Positions 26,009-33,992 of a DNA stretch of 64,000 bases are shown here, in pieces. Each line of letters begins with the position of its first letter. Position 1 is the first letter of the stretch. Source of the stretch: Nonomuraea endophytica. GTDB lineage: Bacteria > Actinomycetota > Actinomycetes > Streptosporangiales > Streptosporangiaceae. The stretch spans positions 310,001 through 374,000 of the forward strand of contig NZ_JACHIN010000006.1 of the NCBI RefSeq assembly GCF_014203235.1, in the 5' to 3' direction. The translations under genes were made by a program, and so were the position numbers. The notes below the pieces were generated by a model. That model made no database searches. It was given only the letters and a program-made list of their open reading frames with translations, and was not told the origin of the DNA.

Positions 26009-29000
26009 TCAGAAGGTCAGGGACGGGACCTGATCGACGCCCGGCAGCGCCGCCACCCCGCGCCCGGCGGCGGTGAGCTGGTGAGCCTGGCTCTCGCTGA
26101 GCTCGCCGAGCACCACGCCGCCGTTCGCGCCGCGCACCTCCCACCGCTCGTCCACGACGCTCAGCGCGGGACTCACCACCGCCTTCTCGATCGCTCCGGT
26201 ACGGCGGGCCGCCGCCCGGTCGAGCCAGCCGGGCACGGTGAACAGGTGCAGGATCGCCGACAACGTCTTGGGCAGCCGGATCTGGCGTACCTTCACCTCG
26301 CGGTCGCGGGCGGCGCCGTACGCGAGCCCGGAATCGCCCAGGATCACCCCGCCGTCGAGCCGCTCGAACGCGCGACGGTTGAGCGCGTCGGAGTCGGTCA
26401 GCTCGGCGTGCCCGCCCGGCGCGAACCAGTCGGTGGCCGGGCCACGGACCATGCCGCCCGGCCGCACGGTGACCGTCTGCGGCACGTCCAGCGGATGGCC
26501 CTGGAAACGCTGCAGCAACAGCCCGAGCGGGGCCAGCGACTGGGTGCAGGCGATCTCGCCCAGCGGGGAGAACACGCCGGGCGCGGCCTCGGTCACGACA
26601 TACCGGTCCACCGCCCCGCCCGCGGCGGCCAGCGCCCCGGGCCGCGCCAGTTCCCCGGCCAGCCGCGCCACGACTCCCGTGGCGGGCACGGCCGCCGGCC
26701 TGCTTCCCGAGCCGAGCGTGAAGGTCCCGGAGAAGCAGATCTCCACGAACAGGATCTCCAGGCAGTACTCGCCGCGCAGCGTGATCGGCCCCGGGCCGGA
26801 CAACTGACCACGCAGGCTCACGCCGTACAACGTGACGTCGTCGAAGCGCACGCGGATGGACGCCTCGAAGGAGAACTGGAAGAAGAACGGATCCAGCCGG
26901 ATCAGCGCGTCGAACCCGAGCAGCCCGCGCGCGTTGAACGGCCCGGCGTTGATCGCCGCCTCCACCGCCGCGCCGAGCTGGAAGCTGTTCGTGGTGATCG
27001 CGAAATAGCCCTCGAACCGCAGGTAGAACAGGTCCTTCGGGGCGCCGCAGGTCATCGCCGCCCGGGTCAGCGAGGACGGCAGCACCAGCGGCGCCGGCGA
27101 ATAGGCCGGATGAAAACCACCCACCGCCAGCAGCACGTACGGCTGCGCGCCCCAGCTCATCCGGAACGCCGCCCCGCCCGACAGCTCCAGCACCTCCAGC
27201 AGATGGCTGTCCACCAGCGCGGCGTCGAACTCCAGCACCTGCCTGGCCAGATCGAGCAGCCCGATGATGTCCAGGCGGATCTGCATCAACGGCCCGGCCG
27301 GACCCGGGATCGCCGCCCGCGCCGACCCGAGCAGCACCACCTTGGACGGTCCCGGCAGCTCGACGAACACGCCGATGTCGAAGCGGACCAGCTCCGCCCA
27401 CGACAATTGGAGCGTCGGGCCGGCCACGACCACGCCGGGCGCAGGCGGGAAGACGGCGTCCAGGTCGGCCAGCAGCGCGGGCGCGTCACCGACTGGGTCC
27501 TGCGGGGCGAGGATGCGGCCCACCACGCCACCGGCGAAGCGGGCGCGCAGCGCGTCCACGTCGATGCGGCGGTTCAGCGCCAGCAGGCCGCCGACCGAGG
27601 ACAGCGCGAAGCCGAAGCCGAGCTGGATGGGCGGGAACGAGCCCCGCAACACCACCAGCAACGCGTATCCACCGCCGGGCATCCGGGTGTTCAGCAGCAC
27701 GAACGCGCCGACGCCGACCGGGCCCACGTCCACCTGGAACGCGCCGCCGTACCGGGCGGCCGGAGCGTCGTAGGCCAGGAAACCGCCGCCCCGCACCGGC
27801 CCCGCCTCGATCTCCAGCCCGAGCCCGCGCGGCGCCAGGAAGCCGAAGTCCAGGTCGAGCGGCCCCAGCTCGCTCTGCCGCAGGGCAACCTCGCAGCCCG
27901 CGCCGACCCCCTCCAGCGCGACGGTGAACGGGCCGAGCGCGATCGACCCCGCCAGCCGAGCCTCGGCCGCCAGTCCCTGCCCGCCCGGCAGCAACGTGAG
28001 GTCGAGCCGGTCCAGCCGCAACGCCCCGAACTCGGCTGTCAACGGCACCGTCACCCGCAGCCCGGTCCCGCTCAGCGGCACCAGCCCCGCCGGGCCGCTC
28101 CACCGCAGCCCGCCGTTGAACCCCACGTCGGCGACCGGCGGCAGGAACGCGGCCAGGAAGCCGTCGAGGTCGCTCAGCGCCAGCACCAGCCGCCCGTCGA
28201 CCAGTCGCACGTCCACCGTGAGCTCGCCCGCCACACCGCCCCCGGCCGGCTCGAAGTCGAGACCGACCCGCGCCACCACCCCTCCCGCGCTCAGCCGCGA
28301 ACCTCCGGCCAGGCCGAACAACACCACCGGACCGCTCCGCGTGGCCTCCACGGCCAGTTCCCCGCCGGTCCCCGGCCCCGGCGCGAGCGGCACCACGCGC
28401 CCGGGAGGCTCGACGCGCACCTCGCGGCCGAGGTTCAGCCGCTCGGCGCCGTGGATCCGCACCGTCCAGCGGCCTCCCGGCGACCCGGCGCTCTCGTTCA
28501 CCTTGCTGAAGTCGGACACCGCGAGCGTCACCTTCAGCGGGACCGGGGCGCCAGAACCCGGCTCGGCGCTGAACAGAAACGTGCTCAGCCGGGGCCCCTC
28601 CGCTCCCGCGCCCTCCGCGACCGCGGGCAGCCCGGCCGCCTCCAGCAGCGCGGCCAGCCGTGGCAGGAACTCACCGAGATCACCGGCGGGCTCGCCCCAG
28701 CCCACCCGCTCACGTACCGCCCGCGCCGGATCGCTCAGCACCGCCCCCAGCCGGTCCAGGCGCGGCGTCCGCCGGCGGTACGGCGGGCGGGCCCCCTCAG
28801 CGGGCTCCGACACCGACTCGATCAGCCCGAGCAGCGCCAGCGACGCCGCCAGGCCGGGGCGGCTCGCCTCCAGATAGCCGACGAGCGTGGCGTGCAGCAG
28901 CCGGTCGGACAGCTGCCCGACGATCTGCGCCAGCTCCGGCGGCGGCGCGGGAAAGGCATCGGCGACCGCGGCGGCCAGTCCGCCCACCGCCGCGAACGCC

Positions 29001-29284
29001 GCGACCTCCAGCGGCCCCAGCACGGCCAGCGCCTGCCCGGCGAGCGCGTCGTCGCCCGCGTGCACCGCCCGCGCCAGCTCAGCCACCTTGTCCGGCAGCG
29101 CCTTCAGAGCCTGCGTGGCCTGGGTTGTGGCGGTCGCCACCGGGGGCGCGTTCAGCGCGGCGTCCGGCAGGGGCAACCCCAGCTCAGCGAACACCCCCGC
29201 CAGGTCGCCCAGGGCCAGCCGGGCCGCCAGCGGCTCCAGCGCCCGGCCCAGCTCCAGCGCCAGCAGCTCAGCCGTCCCCGCCAT
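26009..29284 (-). CDS. DUF6603-family large beta-rich protein
   Basis: This 1091-aa protein has a helical N-terminal region (1-170) followed by long beta-strand-rich sequence. The DUF6603 hallmarks are GPVRGGGFLAYDAPAARYGG, then FPPIQLGFGFALSSVGGLLA with LNRRIDVDALRA, and ILAPQDPVGDAPALLADLDA with VFPPAPG. VELPGPSKVVLLG and, near the end, SLRGQLSGPGPITLRGEYCL complete the set. I assign the family from these motifs by memory. The function is unknown. Alternating hydrophobic strands suggest an elongated amphipathic beta-structure. It starts at ATG 29284, overlapping the peptidase gene by 17 bases, with GGAGG just upstream. No signal peptide. Confidence 0.88.
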   Translation of the reverse strand: MAGTAELLALELGRALEPLAARLALGDLAGVFAELGLPLPDAALNAPPVATATTQATQALKALPDKVAELARAVHAGDDALAGQALAVLGPLEVAAFAAVGGLAAAVADAFPAPPPELAQIVGQLSDRLLHATLVGYLEASRPGLAASLALLGLIESVSEPAEGARPPYRRRTPRLDRLGAVLSDPARAVRERVGWGEPAGDLGEFLPRLAALLEAAGLPAVAEGAGAEGPRLSTFLFSAEPGSGAPVPLKVTLAVSDFSKVNESAGSPGGRWTVRIHGAERLNLGREVRVEPPGRVVPLAPGPGTGGELAVEATRSGPVVLFGLAGGSRLSAGGVVARVGLDFEPAGGGVAGELTVDVRLVDGRLVLALSDLDGFLAAFLPPVADVGFNGGLRWSGPAGLVPLSGTGLRVTVPLTAEFGALRLDRLDLTLLPGGQGLAAEARLAGSIALGPFTVALEGVGAGCEVALRQSELGPLDLDFGFLAPRGLGLEIEAGPVRGGGFLAYDAPAARYGGAFQVDVGPVGVGAFVLLNTRMPGGGYALLVVLRGSFPPIQLGFGFALSSVGGLLALNRRIDVDALRARFAGGVVGRILAPQDPVGDAPALLADLDAVFPPAPGVVVAGPTLQLSWAELVRFDIGVFVELPGPSKVVLLGSARAAIPGPAGPLMQIRLDIIGLLDLARQVLEFDAALVDSHLLEVLELSGGAAFRMSWGAQPYVLLAVGGFHPAYSPAPLVLPSSLTRAAMTCGAPKDLFYLRFEGYFAITTNSFQLGAAVEAAINAGPFNARGLLGFDALIRLDPFFFQFSFEASIRVRFDDVTLYGVSLRGQLSGPGPITLRGEYCLEILFVEICFSGTFTLGSGSRPAAVPATGVVARLAGELARPGALAAAGGAVDRYVVTEAAPGVFSPLGEIACTQSLAPLGLLLQRFQGHPLDVPQTVTVRPGGMVRGPATDWFAPGGHAELTDSDALNRRAFERLDGGVILGDSGLAYGAARDREVKVRQIRLPKTLSAILHLFTVPGWLDRAAARRTGAIEKAVVSPALSVVDERWEVRGANGGVVLGELSESQAHQLTAAGRGVAALPGVDQVPSLTF

Positions 29285-30935
29285 CACCCCTCCCCTCGTC
29301 CTCAGTCGACACCCGCTCCCCGTCCCTGGTCGGCAGGCAGTCCTCATCTCTGGCCGCTAGATGATCGTCGGTTTTGGCCGACAGGTGATCCTCGTCCCTG
29401 GTCTGCAGGTGATCCTGGTTTCTGGTCAGCAGGCGGGCCAGCAATGCCGCCGGGGCCACCACGCAGTGCCGTACCAGGAAGCGAGCCCATGGACGGACCG
29501 CCAGGTAGCGGGCGATCGGCGGGCTGACGCGGCCATAGAGACGGTCGAAGCGGCGGCCCAGACGCTGATCGCGCAGCCGCCGCAGCGCGGCGACGGCGGG
29601 GTGGTCCGGCGTGTCCATGACGGTGGTCGCGACCAGGCACAATCGGCCATGGTTGGCGGCCAGCAGGCACATCCGCGTCATCGCCGCGCAGATCTCCCGC
29701 TCGATCTTGGCCCAGTGGCCGTCGGCGGCGCTGTAGGAGGGGTCGAACGCCCGCTCGTCGGCATGCCCGGCCTCCATCACGAACGCGAACACCGGCGCCC
29801 GCGCCGGATCCTCGAACTGCGCCTTGAAGGCGTAGTCGACGGAACCCCCGGTGATCGGGCCGCCCTTGTCGGCCAGGTAGAGGGCGGCGAGCTGGCCGGT
29901 GGAGTAGGTGGAGTTCTCCCGCTGCGGGCTGTACGTGTGGTTGTCCAGGTCCACGCCGGCCGAGCGCAGGATGGCGTTCCTCATGGACTCGGCGTATTCG
30001 CGCAGGTTCGTCCTGACGCGGTGGGGCGGTTCGTCCGGCACGTACTCCTGGTAGTCGGTCAGCGCCCCCAGGTGAGGGTCGCCGGGCGGCAGGCCGTCGC
30101 GCTTGCCGGTGTAGACGGGGTTCCTCCAGGTCATGGCCGGGGTGGCGCCGTTCCACTCCAGGCCCCAGGAGGTCGCGATGTCGCGGCCGAAGGTGTGTAC
30201 GTCGCAGAACCAGCGTGGCCGCTTGGCGTCGATGAGCCGCTGCACGTTGTCGGTCTCCGGCTCGGAGCCCGCGCTGGGACCCCGGTAACGAGTGCCGGTC
30301 GCGACGGTGTCCGCGGGCGGCTTCTCATGGCGCTGGAGATACAGCGGCAGGTTGAAGTAGTCCTCGAACTTCCAGGCGATGTCGAAGTTCCGGGCGATGT
30401 CCACCCCGACCTTCGCCTCCACTCCGCCCGGGTCCGGACGGCGGTTCTTGCGCCAGCCCTCGTTGACCGGATCCGACGGTGGATGACGCATGTTGTGCAA
30501 CCGCCCATCCGGATTGACCAGCGGCACGATGTAGACGTCGCAGCGGTTGAGGATCTTCGCCACCGTCGGGTACGGAATCCGGAACGCCGGCAGGCTGAGC
30601 GGCGGCCTGCCCAGCAGGCGGCACGTCATCGCCGGGAACACGGTGTCGCTCTTGTCCGTGAAGCTCGTCAGCAGCGCCCGCGCGAACCGGATCAGCGCGT
30701 CCGGCGGAGGATACTCCCGGCCGTGCACGCCACCGATGATCATCACGACCGGGCGGTCCGGCTCACCGGGATTCGCCAGCTTGAGGCAGTGGATGTCCAC
30801 TCTGTCGCCCGCGCTGGCCTTCTCCAGCTTCTCCAGCGCGCACAACCCCTGGAACCGCGCGGCCAGACCGGCCATCGCCAGCTCGATCTCCGCCGGCGTG
30901 GCCGGCCTCCTGACCGGCTCCTCCGGCGCTGGCAC
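29268..30935 (-). CDS. M14-family zinc carboxypeptidase-like protein
   Basis: This 555-aa protein has the metallocarboxypeptidase core. Zinc ligands are H71 and E74 in GGVHGREY and H247 in FCDVHTFG, and the general base is E388 in FVMEAGH. PLVNPDGR (near 138-145) and VDIARNFDIAW (near 178-188) fit the family, but the usual LNRNF reads IARNF, so one substrate-carboxylate ligand (Asn) is replaced by Ala. It lacks a signal peptide, unlike secreted relatives. The C-terminus has a Pro/Ala-rich amphipathic region and then four octapeptide repeats of the type RxxDHLxx. It starts at GTG 30935, 4 bases after the 86-aa gene. It may process a partner protein of this operon, which is inference. Confidence 0.9.
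   Translation of the reverse strand: MPAPEEPVRRPATPAEIELAMAGLAARFQGLCALEKLEKASAGDRVDIHCLKLANPGEPDRPVVMIIGGVHGREYPPPDALIRFARALLTSFTDKSDTVFPAMTCRLLGRPPLSLPAFRIPYPTVAKILNRCDVYIVPLVNPDGRLHNMRHPPSDPVNEGWRKNRRPDPGGVEAKVGVDIARNFDIAWKFEDYFNLPLYLQRHEKPPADTVATGTRYRGPSAGSEPETDNVQRLIDAKRPRWFCDVHTFGRDIATSWGLEWNGATPAMTWRNPVYTGKRDGLPPGDPHLGALTDYQEYVPDEPPHRVRTNLREYAESMRNAILRSAGVDLDNHTYSPQRENSTYSTGQLAALYLADKGGPITGGSVDYAFKAQFEDPARAPVFAFVMEAGHADERAFDPSYSAADGHWAKIEREICAAMTRMCLLAANHGRLCLVATTVMDTPDHPAVAALRRLRDQRLGRRFDRLYGRVSPPIARYLAVRPWARFLVRHCVVAPAALLARLLTRNQDHLQTRDEDHLSAKTDDHLAARDEDCLPTRDGERVSTEDEGRGDGGDG
29326..29439. repeat. 24-bp tandem repeat encoding the octapeptide tail of the M14 protein
   Basis: Four units of 24 bp begin at 29326, 29350, 29374 and 29398, with a partial fifth from 29422. 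On the plus strand each follows the form CTGGTCNGCAGG-TGATC-N7. They keep the reading frame and encode charged RxxDHLxx units (RNQDHLQT, RDEDHLSA, KTDDHLAA, RDEDCLPT) at the C-terminus of the peptidase. Confidence 0.85.
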
Positions 30936-30939
30936 GCGT

Positions 30940-31200
30940 TCAGCCCCGCCCGCGCTCGGCCCGTTCGACGGCCTCGGCCAGCGCCGCCCGGCTCGCCGCG
31001 AGCTCCTCGGTCCCCGCCAGCACCGTCACCGCCGCCCCGAGCGCCCGCGCCTCCTCCAGCGCCTCGTCCCTGGCATAGGCCGCGGCCCGCCACCGGTCCT
31101 CCCCCAGCGGCTCCCAGCCCGTACGCACCACACTGATCCCCGGCAGGTCCGCGACCGCGCGCAAAACCCCCTCGGACCCCTCCAACCGGACAAGCGCCAT
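30940..31200 (-). CDS. Small 86-aa protein leading the DUF6603/M14 operon
   Basis: This short acidic protein (MALVRLEGSEGVLRAVADLP) has an alpha/beta pattern: strand, helix, then ISVVRTGWEPLGEDRWRAAA, then a helix and VTVLAGTEEL. It looks like a small ferredoxin-like or ACT-like fold, but I cannot assign a family. Its stop is 4 bases before the peptidase start, so it is translationally linked to it and may be a partner, inhibitor or propeptide-like factor acting in trans. It is the promoter-proximal gene of the operon. Confidence 0.75.
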   Translation of the reverse strand: MALVRLEGSEGVLRAVADLPGISVVRTGWEPLGEDRWRAAAYARDEALEEARALGAAVTVLAGTEELAASRAALAEAVERAERGRG

Positions 31201-31339
31201 CCCGCACCCCCCAACCGAGCATCACATCCCCAGGTCAGACCGCCACTCCACGATGAGGGGAATTTCCGGATCCTTGGCGCTATCCCGCCCAACCGGCGAA
31301 CCGATGATTCACCGGCCCGCCACCGGGCAGCCGAACACC

Positions 31340-32212
31340 ATGCGAAAGGTCGCGGTCATCGCCCACCGCAAGAAGAGCCTCGGCGGAGGCCTGGACGAGC
31401 TCCGCCGCCGGATCACCGACCGGGACATCGGCGAACTGCTCTGGTACGAGGTGCCCAAGAGCAAGAAGGCGCCCAAGCAGGCGCGCAAGGCCCTGAAGGC
31501 AGGGGCCGAGCTGATCTTCGTCTGGGGCGGCGACGGCACCGTGCAACGCTGCGTCGACGCCCTCGCCGGAACCGGCGCCGTACTCGCCGTCGTGCCCGCC
31601 GGCACCGCCAACCTCCTCGCCCGCAACCTCGACATCCCCGAAGACCTCGAAGAAGCCGTCCGGATCGGCTTCGAAGGCCGCCGCATGCCGCTCGACCTGG
31701 GCCGTATCAACGGCGAGCACTTCGCCATCATGGCCGGGGTCGGCTTCGACGCCGACATGGCCGCCGACGTCGACGGCGGGCTGAAACGACGGATGGGCCG
31801 CCTCGCCTACGTCTGGACCGGCCTGCGCCACGCCGGCGACACCACCACCCCCACCCGCATCACGATCGACGGCGTGAAATGGTTCTCCGGCGACGCCGGA
31901 TGCGTGCTCCTGGGCAACGTGGGCACGATCACCGGCGGCATCGAGGCCTTCGACGACGCCCGGCCCGACGACGGCTGGCTGGAGGTGGGCGTCGCCACAG
32001 CCAGAAGCCGCCTGGAATGGGGACGACTGCTCGGCCAGATGGCCACCGGCCGCTCCGACGAGTCACCGTTCGTCCGCATCACCCGGGCCAAGAAGGTCAC
32101 GATACGGCTGGCCGTACCCCGGACCTACGAGCTGGACGGCGGCGCCCGCGACCTCGCGACCAAGCTCAAGGCCGACATCCTCCCCGGCGGCATCACCATC
32201 TGCGTCCCCTAA
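31340..32212 (+). CDS. Diacylglycerol kinase-family lipid kinase
   Basis: This 290-aa cytoplasmic or peripheral enzyme of the DAGK/YegS/BmrU family phosphorylates a lipid such as diacylglycerol. Residues 63-67 are the ATP-binding GGDGT in FVWGGDGTVQ, followed by AVVPAGTANLLARNL. The C-terminal half has FAIMAGVGFDADMA and a closing TYELDGG with the usual beta-sandwich. I chose ATG 31340, directly before the first strand (RKVAVIAH). ATGs at 31304 and 31253 are possible but add sequence outside the fold. It stands alone, divergent from the DUF6603 operon with about 140 bases between the starts. Confidence 0.88.
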   Translation: MRKVAVIAHRKKSLGGGLDELRRRITDRDIGELLWYEVPKSKKAPKQARKALKAGAELIFVWGGDGTVQRCVDALAGTGAVLAVVPAGTANLLARNLDIPEDLEEAVRIGFEGRRMPLDLGRINGEHFAIMAGVGFDADMAADVDGGLKRRMGRLAYVWTGLRHAGDTTTPTRITIDGVKWFSGDAGCVLLGNVGTITGGIEAFDDARPDDGWLEVGVATARSRLEWGRLLGQMATGRSDESPFVRITRAKKVTIRLAVPRTYELDGGARDLATKLKADILPGGITICVP

Positions 32213-32306
32213 CCCCACCCAGGCACAGACACGCCCTCCTCGCCTGCCCGCGCGGGCGCGGCACTCACGCTGTGCCCGTGCGGGCGCACGTCCCGCGTGG
32301 GCGCTG

Positions 32307-33050
32307 CTATGCGTCGCGGCGTTTGAGCAGTACGGCGCCCGCGACCACGGCCACCGCCACCCAGCCGAGGTAGACCGCGAACCCGCTCCACGGGCCCAGC
32401 GACCCGTTGCTCTGACCGGAGACGACCAGCAGGCCGGCGTTGGTGGTGAAGTACTCGGAGACGGTCCTGCCCCACTCCCCCGGCAACTGGCTCGTCAGCG
32501 TGGGCAGCACCATGATCAGTGCGATGGCCGACACGATCGCGCCGGGCGTGTGCCGGATCAGCGAGCCGAGACCCAGCCCAAACAGTCCGCACGCGGTCAG
32601 GTAGAGGCCGGCGCCGAGCGCGGCCCGGACGATCTCGCCCGCCGCCAAGGACGGCGGCTGGGAGATCACCACGCCGACGCCGATCGCCCCGGCCGATGCG
32701 ACCGTGCAGACGGCCAGCGCCACCGCGGAGAACGCCACCAGCTTGCCGGTCAGCAGCATGAGGCGCTGGGGCACGGCCATGAGGGAGGTGCGGATGCTCC
32801 CGGTGCGGTATTCGCCGGAGATGACCAGCACGCCCAGCGTGGCCATGGCCAGCGAGGCGAACATCACGCCGGTCAGGCTCGCCGAGAGCACCTGCTCCGC
32901 CGGGACCGGCCGCCCTTCCGCCATGTTCTCGGCCGTGAGGTTGATGAGCGCGGAGAAGCCCAGCATCAGCGCGCCGGTGACGCCCAGCGTCCACATCGTC
33001 GAACGCACCGAGCGGATCTTGGTCCATTCGGACCGGAGAATGTCGATCAC
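32307..33050 (-). CDS. Orphan ABC-2 type permease
   Basis: This 247-aa integral membrane protein has six hydrophobic segments. It opens MIDILRSEWTKIRSVRSTMW, the typical amphipathic start of ABC-2 membrane subunits. The conserved ISGEYRTGSIRTSLMAVPQR loop follows helix 2, and the protein ends in KRRDA. Such proteins export drugs, lipids or peptides together with a separate ATPase. No ABC ATPase gene lies beside it on either side, which is unusual. The start is GTG 33050. Confidence 0.88.
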   Translation of the reverse strand: MIDILRSEWTKIRSVRSTMWTLGVTGALMLGFSALINLTAENMAEGRPVPAEQVLSASLTGVMFASLAMATLGVLVISGEYRTGSIRTSLMAVPQRLMLLTGKLVAFSAVALAVCTVASAGAIGVGVVISQPPSLAAGEIVRAALGAGLYLTACGLFGLGLGSLIRHTPGAIVSAIALIMVLPTLTSQLPGEWGRTVSEYFTTNAGLLVVSGQSNGSLGPWSGFAVYLGWVAVAVVAGAVLLKRRDA

Positions 33051-33151
33051 GGTTCAAGCATTCCGGCGCGGGCCGCGATTTTCGTCCTGCCTGGGCAGGG
33101 TTCCGCGGCCCGCGACGTGGGAGCCTGCTCCTAGCCCCCTGGTCTGATCGG

Positions 33152-33922
33152 CTACAGCATCTCCCCGGGGATGGCCGCGACCAGGCCGCCGTCGATGATC
33201 AGGTCCTGGCCGTTGACGTAGGACGCCTCGCCGGAGGCCAGGAACGCCACCGCGCCGGCCACGTCGTCGGCGGTGCCGAACCGGCCCGCCACCACCTCGG
33301 CCACCACCGTGCCCTGGGCCTCGGCCGAGACGTTGTCGTGGAACATGGGCGTCTCGATGTAGCCGGGGCTGACGGAGTTGACCCGGATCCGCCTGGGCCC
33401 GAGCTCGGCCGCCAGCGTGTGCGCCAGGTTGTGCACCGCCGCCTTCGTCGAGGAGTACAGCGAGCCGCCGGGCAGGCCGCGGTGCAGCGTCCACGAGGCG
33501 TTGATCACGATCGCCGCGTGGTCGGCCAGCAGCGGCAGCGCCTTCTGCAGGGTGAAGAACACGCCCTTGTAGTTGATGTCCACGACCCGGTCGAACTCGG
33601 CCTCGGTGACCTCGGCCGCCGGGTTGAACGAGGCCACGCCCGCGTTGGCGAAGACCACGTCCAGCCGGCCGAACCGGTCCCGGATCTGGGCCATCAACGC
33701 GTCCAGGTCGGCCAGGCTCGCCGCGTCACCGCGCACCGCGAGCACGCGGCCGCCACCGGCCAGCTCCTCCACGGCGGCGTCCAGCCGTACCTTGTCGCGG
33801 CCGGTGATGACCACCGACGCGCCCTCGGCGAGCAACCTTCGCGCGGCGGCCAGCCCCATACCGCTCGTGCCGCCGGTGATGAGTGCGATCTTGTCCTGAA
33901 AACGGGAAACAGTGTGCGTCAT
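33152..33922 (-). CDS. Short-chain dehydrogenase/reductase (SDR)
   Basis: This 256-aa NAD(P)-dependent oxidoreductase of the classical SDR type has the cofactor motif TGGTSGMG near 17-24 and NAG in VVFANAGVASF. Its catalytic Ser is in INASWTLHRG, with YxxxK in YSSTKAAVHNLA and the C-terminal PGYIETPM block. An Arg in ITGRDKVRL after beta-2 hints at NADP preference. The start is ATG 33922. The gene follows an MmyB-like regulator gene by 70 bases on the same strand, so the regulator may control it. The substrate is unknown. Confidence 0.93.
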   Translation of the reverse strand: MTHTVSRFQDKIALITGGTSGMGLAAARRLLAEGASVVITGRDKVRLDAAVEELAGGGRVLAVRGDAASLADLDALMAQIRDRFGRLDVVFANAGVASFNPAAEVTEAEFDRVVDINYKGVFFTLQKALPLLADHAAIVINASWTLHRGLPGGSLYSSTKAAVHNLAHTLAAELGPRRIRVNSVSPGYIETPMFHDNVSAEAQGTVVAEVVAGRFGTADDVAGAVAFLASGEASYVNGQDLIIDGGLVAAIPGEML

Positions 33923-33992
33923 GGGTCTCAGCGTGCCGAGCGGCGCGCGAGGTGAACAGTGCCCAGCTATCAGGGGTCTGTCACCACCACCC

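Noticed and set aside
23522..29527. A plus-strand open frame of about 2000 codons across the DUF6603 operon
   Set aside because: It is rich in Arg, Gly, Gln and Pro with no domain or motif, and lies exactly opposite well-supported minus-strand genes. Long antisense frames are expected where third positions are almost always G or C.
14350..31200. Extracellular contractile injection system or phage-tail cluster
   Set aside because: The block of large unknown proteins suggested it, but I find no sheath, tube, gp25-like baseplate, spike, LysM or AAA ATPase gene. The idea is not supported within the window.
31201..31339. ECF-sigma-type promoter upstream of the DUF6603 operon (a GGAAAT on the minus strand)
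   Set aside because: The spacing to the only candidate -10 (GTCTGA) is about 21 bases, too long, and single short matches are expected by chance.
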